Source of the DNA: Sphingomonas sp. CROZ-RG-20F-R02-07
GTDB lineage: Bacteria; Pseudomonadota; Alphaproteobacteria; Sphingomonadales; Sphingomonadaceae
Direction of reading: 5' to 3'
Length of the DNA stretch: 64,000 nucleotides
Assembly: GCF_022662335.1 (NCBI RefSeq)
Contig: NZ_JAKNQJ010000002.1
Span: 310,001 to 374,000, forward strand
The notes below the pieces were generated by a model. The model was given only the letters and a program-made list of their open reading frames with translations, was not told the origin of the DNA and did no database searches. Shown here in pieces: positions 8,485-16,299 of this stretch. Position 1 is the first letter of the stretch; each line of letters starts with the position of its first letter. The translations under genes were made by a program, and so were the position numbers.

Positions 8485-9458
8485 GCGGGCGGATCAACGG
8501 GCTGATCCTGATCGCGACGCTGATCGGGCTGGCGGTCGCGATCTGGGCGTTCGCGGCGACCGGGTTCGACGGCATCGTCCATGTCGTGGCGCGAATGGGG
8601 CTGAGCGGCCTACTGCTTTATTGCGGTTATTCGGCGTGTGTCTTCGTGATCCTGGGCGCGGCCTGGCTCGCCGCCGCACCCGGCGAGCCGGCGGCGAAGC
8701 TCGGCCTGTTCGCCTGGGGGCGGGCGGTTCGCGAGGCCGTGGCGGACCTGCTGCCCTTTTCGCAGATCGGCGGGATCGTGGTCGGCGCGCGCACGATCGC
8801 GGGCGGCGACGTGCCGCTCTACCGCGTCTATGCCTCGCTAATCGTCGACATGACGACCGAACTCGCCTCGCAGCTCGCCTTCACGCTGTTCGGGGTGGCG
8901 ACGGTCGTCTCGCTGCTGGCGGCGGGGCCGGATGCGGACCGGCTGAAGCCGTTGCTGCTCGCGGGCGTCGCGGTGCTCGCGGCGATCGTGCTGGCGCTGT
9001 TCGGCGCGCAGCGGCTGTTGCTGCGGATCGCGGCCGGCCTCGCGCAACGGGTGCTGCCGGGCTCCGCCGCCACGATCGAGGCGATCGGCGGCGAACTTAC
9101 GCGGATCTACGCGCACCGCGGCCGCGTCGCGCTGGCGCTGGCGCTCAATCTCGCCGCCTGGATCGCGAGCGCGGGGGGTGCGTGGCTGGTGTTGCGGCTG
9201 ATGGGCGTGATGCTACCGCTCGGGACCGTGCTGGCAATCGAGGCGCTGATCTTCACGCTGCGCAGCGTCGCCTTCGCCATCCCCGGGGGGATCGGCGTGC
9301 AGGAGGCGGCCTATGCGCTGGTCGGCCCCGCGCTCGGCCTGCCGCCCGACGCCGCGCTGGCGCTGGCGCTGGCGAAACGCGGCCGCGACGTGGCGCTGGG
9401 CATTCCCACGCTGCTGCTGTGGCAGGCGGGCACGATGCGCCGCCTCGTGCGCGGCTGA
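8481..9458 (+). CDS. hpnL: HpnL-type membrane protein (lysylphosphatidylglycerol-synthase-TM family)
   Basis: About 325 residues, very hydrophobic, with roughly eight membrane segments and the LPG-synthase/flippase-like family signature LPFSQIGGIVVGAR and FAIPGGIGVQEAAY. HpnL is found at the end of hopanoid side-chain operons; its biochemical role is not established, transport of hopanoid being one idea. Start: no ATG, GTG or TTG in this frame lies between the hpnK region and GTG 8586, and starting at 8586 would cut off the first helix (LILIATLIGLAVAIWAF). CTG 8481 overlaps the hpnK stop and has GGAG at 8470-8473, 7 nt upstream, so I place the start there. An annotation starting at 8586 would be a shorter version of the same gene. 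Confidence 0.82.
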   Translation: MSGRINGLILIATLIGLAVAIWAFAATGFDGIVHVVARMGLSGLLLYCGYSACVFVILGAAWLAAAPGEPAAKLGLFAWGRAVREAVADLLPFSQIGGIVVGARTIAGGDVPLYRVYASLIVDMTTELASQLAFTLFGVATVVSLLAAGPDADRLKPLLLAGVAVLAAIVLALFGAQRLLLRIAAGLAQRVLPGSAATIEAIGGELTRIYAHRGRVALALALNLAAWIASAGGAWLVLRLMGVMLPLGTVLAIEALIFTLRSVAFAIPGGIGVQEAAYALVGPALGLPPDAALALALAKRGRDVALGIPTLLLWQAGTMRRLVRG

Positions 9459-9461
9459 CGC

Positions 9462-11003
9462 TCAGCTTTCCTCGACGCGGCGCTTCTCGTCGGGCAGCAG
9501 AACCAGCGTCCGCCAGTCGATCTCCTCCTGCACCTGAAGATAGGTCTCCGCGCCGATCCGGTGCGAATCGTGCAGATCCTCCAGCCGCTGGCGCTCGGCC
9601 TTTACCGCGGCCAGGCCCAGCGTGCGGCGGCGGTGAAGCGGATCCGCGATCGGGGGTTCCTCGGCGGCCTGCCGTTCCGCCTCGTAGCTGTGGCGCAGCG
9701 CATCGGCGGCGACGCCGTCCTTGTCGTCGAGCGTGGCGAGCGCCGCCTCGGCGATGCTGCGCCGCGCGACCGCCAGGTCATGGGCATAGGCGTGCTGCTG
9801 ATCGAGCCCCAGCCAGCGGATCAGCGGCGCCAGCGTCAGCCCCTGCACGACCAGGCTGACCATCACCACGGTGAACGCCGCGAGCATCACGGTGTCGCGT
9901 TGCGGGAAATCGGCTGGCAGCGCGAAGGCGGTGGCGAGCGTCACCAGCCCACGCATCCCGCTCCAGCTGACCAGCACCGCCTGGCCGATCGTCGCCGTTT
10001 CTGCGTCGTCCTCGCCGCGACGCCGCCACGCCCGGAATCGGTTATAGCCAATGACCACCGCGAAGCGCGTGAGGATCGTCGCCGCCACGACCAGCCCGGC
10101 AAACCCCAAAGCGTCCATGAACTCGGCGTGGTGCATCCGCCCCGCGATCAGCCGCGCCTGCAAACCCATCAGCAGGAAGGCGAGCACGTTCAGCAGAAAG
10201 ACGACCGTCGACCACACCGCATAGGAATGGACGCGCATTCGGGCCGATGCGTTGATCTCGGTCGACCGTGCGACCGTCATCGCGCACGCAACCGTCGCCA
10301 ACACGGCGGAAAGATGCAGCCGGTCCGCGATGATCCAGACCAGGAAAACCTGCACGAACTGCAACAGGCTGCCGCCGAGCGTTCCCACGACGTGCCGGTT
10401 GGTGCGGCGGACGATCATCGCGCACCCGATGCCGAACAGGATCCCGCCCGGCGCCGCCAGCCCGAGTTCCAGATCGACGGGCAGGGTGAAGCCGCCGCCC
10501 GACTGGACCGAGAGCGCTGCGGTGAAAAGCAGCAGCGCAGTGGCGTCGTTGAACAGGCTTTCGCCGCGCAGCACCGCGTCCGAACTGCGCGGGATCGACA
10601 CGCCGGACAACACCGCGGTGGCCGCCGCCGCGTCGGGCGGCGCCACGATCGCGCCGAGCACGACCGCCGCCGCGATCGGCAGCCCCGCGACCGCCCAGCC
10701 GATCCACGCTACCGCCGATGCGGTGACCAGCACCGCCACGACCGCGAAGGCGACGAGCGGGCCCCATAATTTGCGCGCCGCGCCGACGGGAAAGTCGAAC
10801 GCGGCGTCGAAGAGCGTCGGCGCCAGGAACAGCGCGAGCGCGGTGTGCGGATCGATCGGGATGGCGGGCGCGCCGGGGATTAGCGCCACCACCACGCCCG
10901 CTGCCGCCAGCATAGCGGGATAGGGCAGCGACAGATGGCGCGAGAACTGGAGCAGCACGATGGCCGCGAGCAGCAGCGCCAAGAGGCTTTCGAAGAAGGT
11001 CAT
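9462..11003 (-). CDS. Cation:proton antiporter (CPA1/NhaP-like Na+/H+ antiporter)
   Basis: 513 residues. Residues 1-400 hold about twelve membrane helices with the antiporter signatures APTLFDAAFDFP, APPDAAAATAVL (acidic helix-5 region) and GESLFNDATALLLF, all typical of CPA1 exchangers. The last ~110 residues form a charged, probably cytoplasmic tail. Such proteins exchange cytoplasmic sodium or another cation for protons to control pH and salt. It is convergent with hpnL (3 nt between stops). It lies 27 nt downstream of the TonB-like gene on the same strand, so the two may share a transcript. Confidence 0.92.
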   Translation of the reverse strand: MTFFESLLALLLAAIVLLQFSRHLSLPYPAMLAAAGVVVALIPGAPAIPIDPHTALALFLAPTLFDAAFDFPVGAARKLWGPLVAFAVVAVLVTASAVAWIGWAVAGLPIAAAVVLGAIVAPPDAAAATAVLSGVSIPRSSDAVLRGESLFNDATALLLFTAALSVQSGGGFTLPVDLELGLAAPGGILFGIGCAMIVRRTNRHVVGTLGGSLLQFVQVFLVWIIADRLHLSAVLATVACAMTVARSTEINASARMRVHSYAVWSTVVFLLNVLAFLLMGLQARLIAGRMHHAEFMDALGFAGLVVAATILTRFAVVIGYNRFRAWRRRGEDDAETATIGQAVLVSWSGMRGLVTLATAFALPADFPQRDTVMLAAFTVVMVSLVVQGLTLAPLIRWLGLDQQHAYAHDLAVARRSIAEAALATLDDKDGVAADALRHSYEAERQAAEEPPIADPLHRRRTLGLAAVKAERQRLEDLHDSHRIGAETYLQVQEEIDWRTLVLLPDEKRRVEES

Positions 11004-11030
11004 GCCGCGCGGCTGGGCACGGTGGGGGCG

Positions 11031-11798
11031 TCAGCGCGGATCGTCGTCGTCGGTGTCGCCATGTCGATAGGTCTCCCATGTCTGTTCGCCATCGACCTCG
11101 GTCGGCACCGGCCGGCCCTGCGCGTCGGTCGCCGGGCGGTAGCGCAGGCCCCGGCGGATGCTGTCGCACACCACGCGGTCGAGCGGCCCGTTGCCGCTCG
11201 GCACGGTGACGCGACAGTCTGTCACGCGGCCCTTGACGCCCACCGTGAAGACGAGCTGCACCGTTTCCCGCTCGATGCCACGATAGGGTATGTCATTGGG
11301 GAAGCGAACCTTTTCCGACAATAGCCGCAACGGCGATCCTCCGCCGCCGCCATCGCCGTTCCCCGCACCGCCGCTGCCCGTGCCGTTGCCGATCCCGCCG
11401 CTGCCGGAGCCTGGCCCCCGCACCGGCGCAGCGCCGGCGGACGCCGCGGCGCCGATGCCGGCGACCGGCGCGGAGACGATCGGCGGCGGCAGGATGGGCG
11501 GCACGATCGGCGGTGGTGCGACGATCGGGGTCGCCTTGGCGCGCAGATTGGGCGGCGAGGCGGCGCCTTCCTTACGCGGGCTTGCCCGGTGTTCGGGCTC
11601 GACCTTGCGCTCAGGTGGGGGCGGGGGCGGCGGGATCACGTTGAACGTCGTCAGCGTGTCGCCGACTGCGCGGGGCAGTTCGACGCCGAGCCCGCGCAGG
11701 AGCGCGAGGCCGAGCGCCAGATGGATCACGACGACGGCAACTACCGAGGCCATACGGCCCCGGTCGATCATGGGCTCATCGGAGCGATAGCGCGCCAT
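11031..11798 (-). CDS. tonB: Energy transducer TonB
   Basis: 255 residues with the full TonB layout: a short cytoplasmic start, one membrane helix (MASVVAVVVIHLALGLALLRGLG, about residues 16-38), a proline-rich periplasmic spacer including a run of eight prolines and PPIVPPILPPPIV, a Gly/Ser-rich stretch, and a C-terminal TonB domain (VQLVFTVGVKGRVTDCRVTVPSGNG...RPATDAQGRPVP). It passes proton-motive force from ExbB/ExbD to outer-membrane receptors; this window has two receptors but no exbB or exbD. The downstream gene is the antiporter. Which receptors this copy serves cannot be told. Confidence 0.85.
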   Translation of the reverse strand: MARYRSDEPMIDRGRMASVVAVVVIHLALGLALLRGLGVELPRAVGDTLTTFNVIPPPPPPPERKVEPEHRASPRKEGAASPPNLRAKATPIVAPPPIVPPILPPPIVSAPVAGIGAAASAGAAPVRGPGSGSGGIGNGTGSGGAGNGDGGGGGSPLRLLSEKVRFPNDIPYRGIERETVQLVFTVGVKGRVTDCRVTVPSGNGPLDRVVCDSIRRGLRYRPATDAQGRPVPTEVDGEQTWETYRHGDTDDDDPR

Positions 11799-11848
11799 GG
11801 GTCGGATCGGAGGGGTGGCGGGCGAAGGCGCCCGTCACCCGCCCCGGA

Positions 11849-12157
11849 TCAGCGGCAGCGGCGCGGTGCGGTGATCGTGCGGTCGATCGCGCGGCCGGCA
11901 AAGGCGCCCCCGACGCCGCCGGCGATCGTGCCGAGCGCGCCATGGCCGAACACCGAATTGCCAAGCAGCGCACCGCCGACGCCGCCTGCCACCAGGCCCG
12001 TCGTGCCGCTCGAATGGCGGCAGCGGCCACGATAATGGCGATAGGCGCGGCCGCGATAATGATGCCGATATTGCGCGCTCGCGCCCGCGGCCGGGATGGT
12101 CACCGCCATCGGCAGGCTGAGCGAAAGAGCGGTAAGCGACAGCAAGAATTTACGCAT
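11849..12157 (-). CDS. Glycine-zipper envelope protein
   Basis: 102 residues. A cleavable signal peptide (MRKFLLSLTALSLSLPMAV..., cleavage near GASA) is followed by a Tyr/His/Arg-rich segment (YRHHYRGRAYRHYRGR) and a glycine-zipper membrane-association motif (GLVAGGVGGALLGNSV...GTIAGGVGGAFAGRAID). Glycine-zipper two-helix proteins of this type sit in or on the envelope and are often stress related; no specific role is known. The start has AGGGG 8 nt upstream. It is divergent from the flavin reductase gene and lies 50 nt upstream of tonB on the same strand. Confidence 0.75.
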   Translation of the reverse strand: MRKFLLSLTALSLSLPMAVTIPAAGASAQYRHHYRGRAYRHYRGRCRHSSGTTGLVAGGVGGALLGNSVFGHGALGTIAGGVGGAFAGRAIDRTITAPRRCR

Positions 12158-12315
12158 GAAACAATCCCCTGAAAAACGGTGACGCCTGCGTAACGTCCTG
12201 TGTCGCGGTAAGTTGCATCGGGCCGGTCGGAGAGGCGCGGCGCGCGCGTCGGCTGGACGCGCCGTTCCCGATCGTGCGAACGGTCGCTTTCCCGCACGAT
12301 CGAATCGGAACCGCC

Positions 12316-12906
12316 ATGACCGCCGCTAAGCCCCCCCTCATCGTCGGTATCGGCGGCACGATCGGCGGCGTCTCGTCGACCGAGCGGGCGTTGCGGATCG
12401 CGGTCGCCGCGGCCGGCGAGATCGGGTTTCGCACCCGCATCTTCGGCGGCGACGCGCTCGCGCAACTGCCGCTCTACGATCCGCGCGCGACCGAGCGCAC
12501 GGAAGCTGAGCGCGCCTTTGTCGATGCGGTGCGCGATGCATCCGCGGTGGTGATCGCCAGCCCTGGCTATCACGGCAGCATATCGGGTGTGGTGAAGAAC
12601 GCGCTCGATCTGCTGGAGGAGACCGCGCGCGATCCACGGCCTTATCTTGCGGACATGCCCGTGGGGCTGATCGCCACCGCTTATGGCTGGCAGGCGACGG
12701 GATCGACGATCGCCGCACTGCGCTCGATCGTGCACGCGTTGCGCGGCTGGCCGACGCCCTTCGCGGCGGCGATCAACACGCAAATCACCAAGTTCGACGA
12801 CGAGGGCAGCGCGAGCGATCCGGCGGTGCTCGCACAATTGCGGCTGATCGGGGAACAGGTCGCGCGGTTCGCGCCGCTGGCCGGGGGGCTTGCGGTTCCG
12901 GGTTGA
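12316..12906 (+). CDS. NAD(P)H-dependent FMN reductase family protein
   Basis: 196 residues from ATG 12316. The N-terminal flavodoxin-like fold has the phosphate-binding loop GIGGTIGGVSSTERAL, and the middle has SPGYHGSISGVVKNALDLLEE, the flavin/dimer contact signature of SsuE/MsuE-type FMN reductases. Such enzymes reduce free FMN with NAD(P)H for monooxygenases or quinone reduction. No partner monooxygenase lies nearby. It is divergent from the glycine-zipper gene; the 158 nt between them should hold both promoters, though no clear -35/-10 pair stood out. Confidence 0.85.
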   Translation: MTAAKPPLIVGIGGTIGGVSSTERALRIAVAAAGEIGFRTRIFGGDALAQLPLYDPRATERTEAERAFVDAVRDASAVVIASPGYHGSISGVVKNALDLLEETARDPRPYLADMPVGLIATAYGWQATGSTIAALRSIVHALRGWPTPFAAAINTQITKFDDEGSASDPAVLAQLRLIGEQVARFAPLAGGLAVPG

Positions 12907-12928
12907 TGGCTTCCGACCGGCGGCGTTC

Positions 12929-13147
12929 TCAGTCGATCAGGTCGAGATAGGCCACCACGTCGTTTTCGGTGGCGAGGAACAGCCCCGCCTGAACCTCGTC
13001 GCTCTCGCGCGCGGCGCGCGCCATCGCCTCGGCTAGGCTGCCGTAGAGCAGGGTGGTCGCCGCGCCCCCGTCCACCCCGTCCGCGCGGTGGTAGAGGCGC
13101 ACCGACGTCGTTTCCGAGACGGTGCGCACCCCGTCAGTCCAGATCAT
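12929..13147 (-). CDS. Small hypothetical protein
   Basis: 72 residues from ATG 13147 (MIWTDGVRTVSE), or 66 residues from GTG 13129. It is an acidic soluble protein with the pattern LYGSLAEAMARAARESDEVQAGLFLATENDVVAYLDLID. I do not recognise a family. It follows and overlaps by about 14 nt the DUF1488-like gene on the same strand, so the pair is probably translated from one message. If GTG is used, the genes are instead separated by 4 nt. Confidence 0.55.
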   Translation of the reverse strand: MIWTDGVRTVSETTSVRLYHRADGVDGGAATTLLYGSLAEAMARAARESDEVQAGLFLATENDVVAYLDLID

Positions 13148-13406
13148 TCTCGCTGATGACGATGATCTCCTGATCGGGATCGCGCGCCAGCGCGGTCGCG
13201 CCGATATGCGCAATCTCGTCGATATGTTCGCGGAACAGGGCGGCGGCGTCGCCCTCCGGGGAGACGGTGCTCAGTGCTTCGAGCACGTCATATTGTACGG
13301 CGAACTGATAGCGTTCGTCGCTCACCTCGGCTTCGAACTCAACCTGGCGGGAGTCGCTATTGTCCTCGATCGTGCGCATGTCGATGTCCAGCCGGTCTTC
13401 GGCCAT
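13134..13406 (-). CDS. DUF1488-like small protein
   Basis: 90 residues, strongly acidic. The order of elements (a beta segment VEFEAEVSDERYQFAVQYDVLEALS, then a helix FREHIDEIAHIGATALAR, then a last strand EIIVISENDLD) resembles the DUF1488 family of small proteins of unknown function; the match is by pattern only. The first gene of a two-gene unit with the next small protein. A plausible AGGA ribosome site precedes the ATG (the upstream message strand reads GGGAGGATCATC). Confidence 0.55.
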   Translation of the reverse strand: MAEDRLDIDMRTIEDNSDSRQVEFEAEVSDERYQFAVQYDVLEALSTVSPEGDAAALFREHIDEIAHIGATALARDPDQEIIVISENDLD

Positions 13407-13550
13407 GATGATCCTCCCGTTGACGCCGCGACACTGCGGCCGTGGGGGGCAAAGCGCAGCGACCCGCCCCGCGGTTCCCTGTCACGGGCTTATCGCGGAG
13501 TGCCCGGTCGAAAGCGAAAGATCGACGCTTGCCGGCTCATCCGCCATACA

Positions 13551-13571
13551 CCATGTCTTCTCAAGACATGG
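13551..13571. repeat. Perfect 9-bp inverted repeat upstream of a small gene
   Basis: CCATGTCTT at 13551-13559 and its exact complement AAGACATGG at 13563-13571 flank a 3-nt centre (CTC). It ends 14 nt before the ATG of the 47-residue protein. It could be an operator for a dimeric regulator or an mRNA hairpin over the leader. It also contains two alternative in-frame ATGs of that gene. Confidence 0.6.
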
Positions 13572-13585
13572 GATCTGGCTGGACG

Positions 13586-13729
13586 ATGCAGGACGACACG
13601 ATCATCGAAACCGCCGACGGCCCGATGACCTGGGCCGAATGGAAGAAGAAGAACCCCGTTCAGATCCCGTCGCGGCGCACCAAGGGCAAGAAGCTGCCCA
13701 ACAAGGTGAAGCTTCGCACCGACGAATGA
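13586..13729 (+). CDS. Small basic hypothetical protein
   Basis: 47 residues from ATG 13586 (MQDDTIIETADGPMTWAEW...), basic in its second half (KKKNPVQIPSRRTKGKKLPNK). In-frame ATGs at 13553 and 13568 would add 11 or 6 residues but fall in the inverted repeat. I recall similar short proteins as conserved hypotheticals in sphingomonads; no function is known. The basic tail could bind nucleic acid, which is only a guess. It is convergent with the L,D-transpeptidase gene, 13 nt apart. Confidence 0.6.
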   Translation: MQDDTIIETADGPMTWAEWKKKNPVQIPSRRTKGKKLPNKVKLRTDE

Positions 13730-13742
13730 GCGCCGCGATCCG

Positions 13743-14348
13743 TCAGCGACCGTGGCTGTCCAGGCTGGCGAGCTGCTGGGCATTCGCGTCGACCGTGTCG
13801 CTGTCGGGCGCCACGGCAGCGGGCTCTACGGGGATCGGGTCGCTCGAGGCGGCGTCGGTGACGATCACCGTCGTGCCGACATTGGTCACGCCGAACAGCT
13901 TCTTGGCGAAGGCGGCGGGCACGCGAATGCAGCCATGCGAATCCGGGAAGCCGGGATTGCGGCCCGCATGGATCGCGATGCCATCCCAGGTGAGCCGCTG
14001 CATGAACGGCATCGGCGCGGCATTGTAGAGATTGGATTTGTGCATCGCGTCCTTTTGCAGGATCGTATAGGTGCCGATCGGCGTGTCCTTGCCGTCGCGA
14101 CCCGAGGACACGGTCGTCGCGGCGACCAGCGTCTTGCCGCGATAGACATAGGCGCGCTGAAGCGGGATCGACACGACGATCACCACGGGATCGAGGCCGG
14201 TGGCCGTATCGTTCCAGACGAACTGATTGGCCGAAAGGCCGCTCGACGCCGTCTCGATCGCGGCGCCCGAATCCGCACCGCTCGCCGCCATCGCCGGAAC
14301 CGCAGTCATCGCAAGAAGCGTCATGGTCAAGCCGGTGAAGAAGCGCAT
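13743..14348 (-). CDS. L,D-transpeptidase (YkuD domain)
   Basis: 201 residues from ATG 14348, with AAAGGA about 9 nt upstream. A signal peptide (MRFFTGLTMTLLAMTAVPAMA) directs it to the periplasm. The YkuD domain runs from about residue 50 to 165, with PIGTYTI and the catalytic signature IHAGRNPGFPDSHGCIRVP, in which the Cys is the nucleophile. These enzymes make 3-3 peptidoglycan cross-links or attach proteins to the wall. The C-terminal ~45 residues (DPIPVEPAAVAPDSD...) are an Ala/Pro-rich tail. Divergent from a second, unrelated-subfamily enzyme of the same type 209 nt away. Confidence 0.92.
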   Translation of the reverse strand: MRFFTGLTMTLLAMTAVPAMAASGADSGAAIETASSGLSANQFVWNDTATGLDPVVIVVSIPLQRAYVYRGKTLVAATTVSSGRDGKDTPIGTYTILQKDAMHKSNLYNAAPMPFMQRLTWDGIAIHAGRNPGFPDSHGCIRVPAAFAKKLFGVTNVGTTVIVTDAASSDPIPVEPAAVAPDSDTVDANAQQLASLDSHGR

Positions 14349-14557
14349 GATCGGATTCCTTTCCAAGCCCGTTAATTTCTGTTGACATTCCAAACGCGCG
14401 ACGATCGCGATGGTGCCATCTGTCGATGCGACGAAACGTGGGGCGATCGCGGCGAATGACGGGGCGAGGCGTGTAACTCCGTGGAAACGCAGCAGAAAAT
14501 TCAGCAGATTTGCGCTACATCAAGGATCGAGGGGTCAACGACATTCCTGGAGCTTCG

Positions 14558-15241
14558 ATGCACGACGATATGGCTGTGCGCACCCGGCGCGCGCTTCTGA
14601 AGAACGGCTTGGCCCTGACCGGCGCGCTCGCGCTCACCGGCGCGGCTGGGGCCACTGAACGGCTGACCGGGCGCATGCTGCGCCCCGTTAGCCAGCCACC
14701 CCTCCCGTCCGCGCCGCTCACCTCGCCGCGCGCCATTCGCCCCGAACTCTTCCGCCGCGCGCTCACCGCGCTCAACCAGCACGGCGCCGCGATCCCGCAT
14801 CGCGACAAGATCGCCATCGCCGATTTCACCGCCCCCTCGGCCCAGCCCCGCTTCCACATCGTCGACATGGTCGACGGCCGCAGCACCTCGTTCCTGGTCG
14901 CGCACGGCAGCGGTTCGGATCCGGCGCACAGCGGCTATCTGAAGCGCTTCTCGAACGATTTCGGTTCCAACGCCTCGTGCGAAGGCGCGTTCGTGGCGTC
15001 GGATTACTATGTCGGCAAACATGGCCGCTCGCAGCGGCTGGAGGGGCTGGACGAAACCAACGGCAATGCGCTCGGGCGCGGGATCGTGGTGCATTCGGCC
15101 TGGTATTCCAATCCCGACATGCTGCGCACGCACGGCATGCTGGGCCGCAGCCAGGGCTGCTTCGCCGTCGGCGAGCACGACCTGGATCAGGTCTTCGCCC
15201 AGCTCGGCTCGGGCCGGATGATCTATTCCGCCAAGGTGTGA
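14558..15241 (+). CDS. Murein L,D-transpeptidase catalytic domain family protein (YkuD_2 type)
   Basis: 227 residues from ATG 14558, with GGAG 5 nt upstream. The N-terminus RTRRALLKNGLALTGALALTGAAGA looks like a Tat-type (twin-arginine) or Sec signal. The mature protein has the YkuD_2 family pattern: FHIVDMVDGRSTSFLVAHGSGSD, then NGNALGRGIVVHSAWY and the catalytic segment GMLGRSQGCFAV (Cys nucleophile). It probably acts on peptidoglycan in the periplasm. The last 19 nt overlap the end of the convergent glycosyltransferase gene. Confidence 0.88.
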   Translation: MHDDMAVRTRRALLKNGLALTGALALTGAAGATERLTGRMLRPVSQPPLPSAPLTSPRAIRPELFRRALTALNQHGAAIPHRDKIAIADFTAPSAQPRFHIVDMVDGRSTSFLVAHGSGSDPAHSGYLKRFSNDFGSNASCEGAFVASDYYVGKHGRSQRLEGLDETNGNALGRGIVVHSAWYSNPDMLRTHGMLGRSQGCFAVGEHDLDQVFAQLGSGRMIYSAKV

Positions 15242-16299
15242 CGCGTCCATCGGCGGTGCGCCCGGCGCACACCGCCGACCAGGCCGGACCAGAGCAGATC
15301 GCCTGCGCCGGCATAGCCCAGGCCCAGATGGGGCGGCCGGACGGCGATCACGTCGGCCACCCCGATCGTTCCCGCCCGCAGCCCCGCCCGCCCGATTCGC
15401 GCCCAGCGCAGCGCGGTTTCCCAGCGGATCAGCCGGATATCCTCGGCCGAGCAGGACGGGTGGCTCGCCAGGAACGTGGCCTGCAGCGTCGCGATGCCCC
15501 AGCCCAGTGCCGCCAGCGTGGCGCGATCGGGCACGGGCAGCTTGGTCATGTTGTGGCGCACCAGCAGGTCTGCGATCTCCGCGGCGCGGTCGCCGAGCGT
15601 TGCCGCATGCGCCTCCGCCAGCACGCGGGCGGCGCTCGTCTCCATCGTGCCGACGAAGCGTTTCGAGATGCCGCCCGCATGCTGGCGGTAGACCAGGAGC
15701 GGCGTGTCGAGCCGCGCGATGCCGCCGAACGGGCGGATGCGGTGATACAGGTCGAAATCCTCGGCATAGAGCATCGCGGGCCGAGTGAAGGGATCGAGCC
15801 GCCGCGCCGCATCGGTACGCAGCATCACCGACGACCAGACGAGCGGGTTCTCGATCTGGCTCAGCCAAGCGATCAGCGCGGGGCTGGTGGTGACGGGATA
15901 GATCGACGGCGTGACCTTGCCGTCGGTCAGATAGTCGGCGGCGGTGCCCAGCAGGGCGATCTCGGGATGCGCGTCGAGATAGGCCACCTGCGCGGCGAAG
16001 CGGCCCGGCCGGCACAGATCGTCGTGATCGAGCGCGGCGATATAGCGCCCACGCGCCTCGGCCACCCCCCGGTTGCGCGCCAGCACCGGGCCGCCGTTAC
16101 TGTCCTGTACGATCAGCCGCACGCGCGGGTCCGGCCAACGCGCCACGAACGCGGCGGTGTCGTCGGTCGAACGATCGTCCACCACGATCGCCTCGAAATC
16201 GCCGAAGCTCTGCGCGGCCAGGCTGTCGAGCGTTTCGCCGATCAGCTCGGCCGCATTGTAGGCGGCCATGACGACGCTGATCGTGGGGGCCGCGCTCAC
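15223..16299 (-). CDS. Family 2 glycosyltransferase
   Basis: 358 residues from GTG 16299, whose first bases overlap the stop of the upstream fusion gene (GTGA). It opens with the GT-A nucleotide-sugar fold: ISVVMAAYNAAELIGETLDSLAAQS, then IVVDDRSTDDTAAFV, and RYIAALDHDDLCRPGRF, where the DHDD carries the metal/sugar-nucleotide acidic residues. AMLYAEDFDLYHRI supplies the acidic residue typical of the catalytic base region. It transfers a sugar to an unknown acceptor. Its coupling to an aminotransferase-flavoprotein fusion suggests an unusual amino sugar or a glycosylated metabolite. Confidence 0.88.
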   Translation of the reverse strand: MSAAPTISVVMAAYNAAELIGETLDSLAAQSFGDFEAIVVDDRSTDDTAAFVARWPDPRVRLIVQDSNGGPVLARNRGVAEARGRYIAALDHDDLCRPGRFAAQVAYLDAHPEIALLGTAADYLTDGKVTPSIYPVTTSPALIAWLSQIENPLVWSSVMLRTDAARRLDPFTRPAMLYAEDFDLYHRIRPFGGIARLDTPLLVYRQHAGGISKRFVGTMETSAARVLAEAHAATLGDRAAEIADLLVRHNMTKLPVPDRATLAALGWGIATLQATFLASHPSCSAEDIRLIRWETALRWARIGRAGLRAGTIGVADVIAVRPPHLGLGYAGAGDLLWSGLVGGVRRAHRRWTRHTLAE

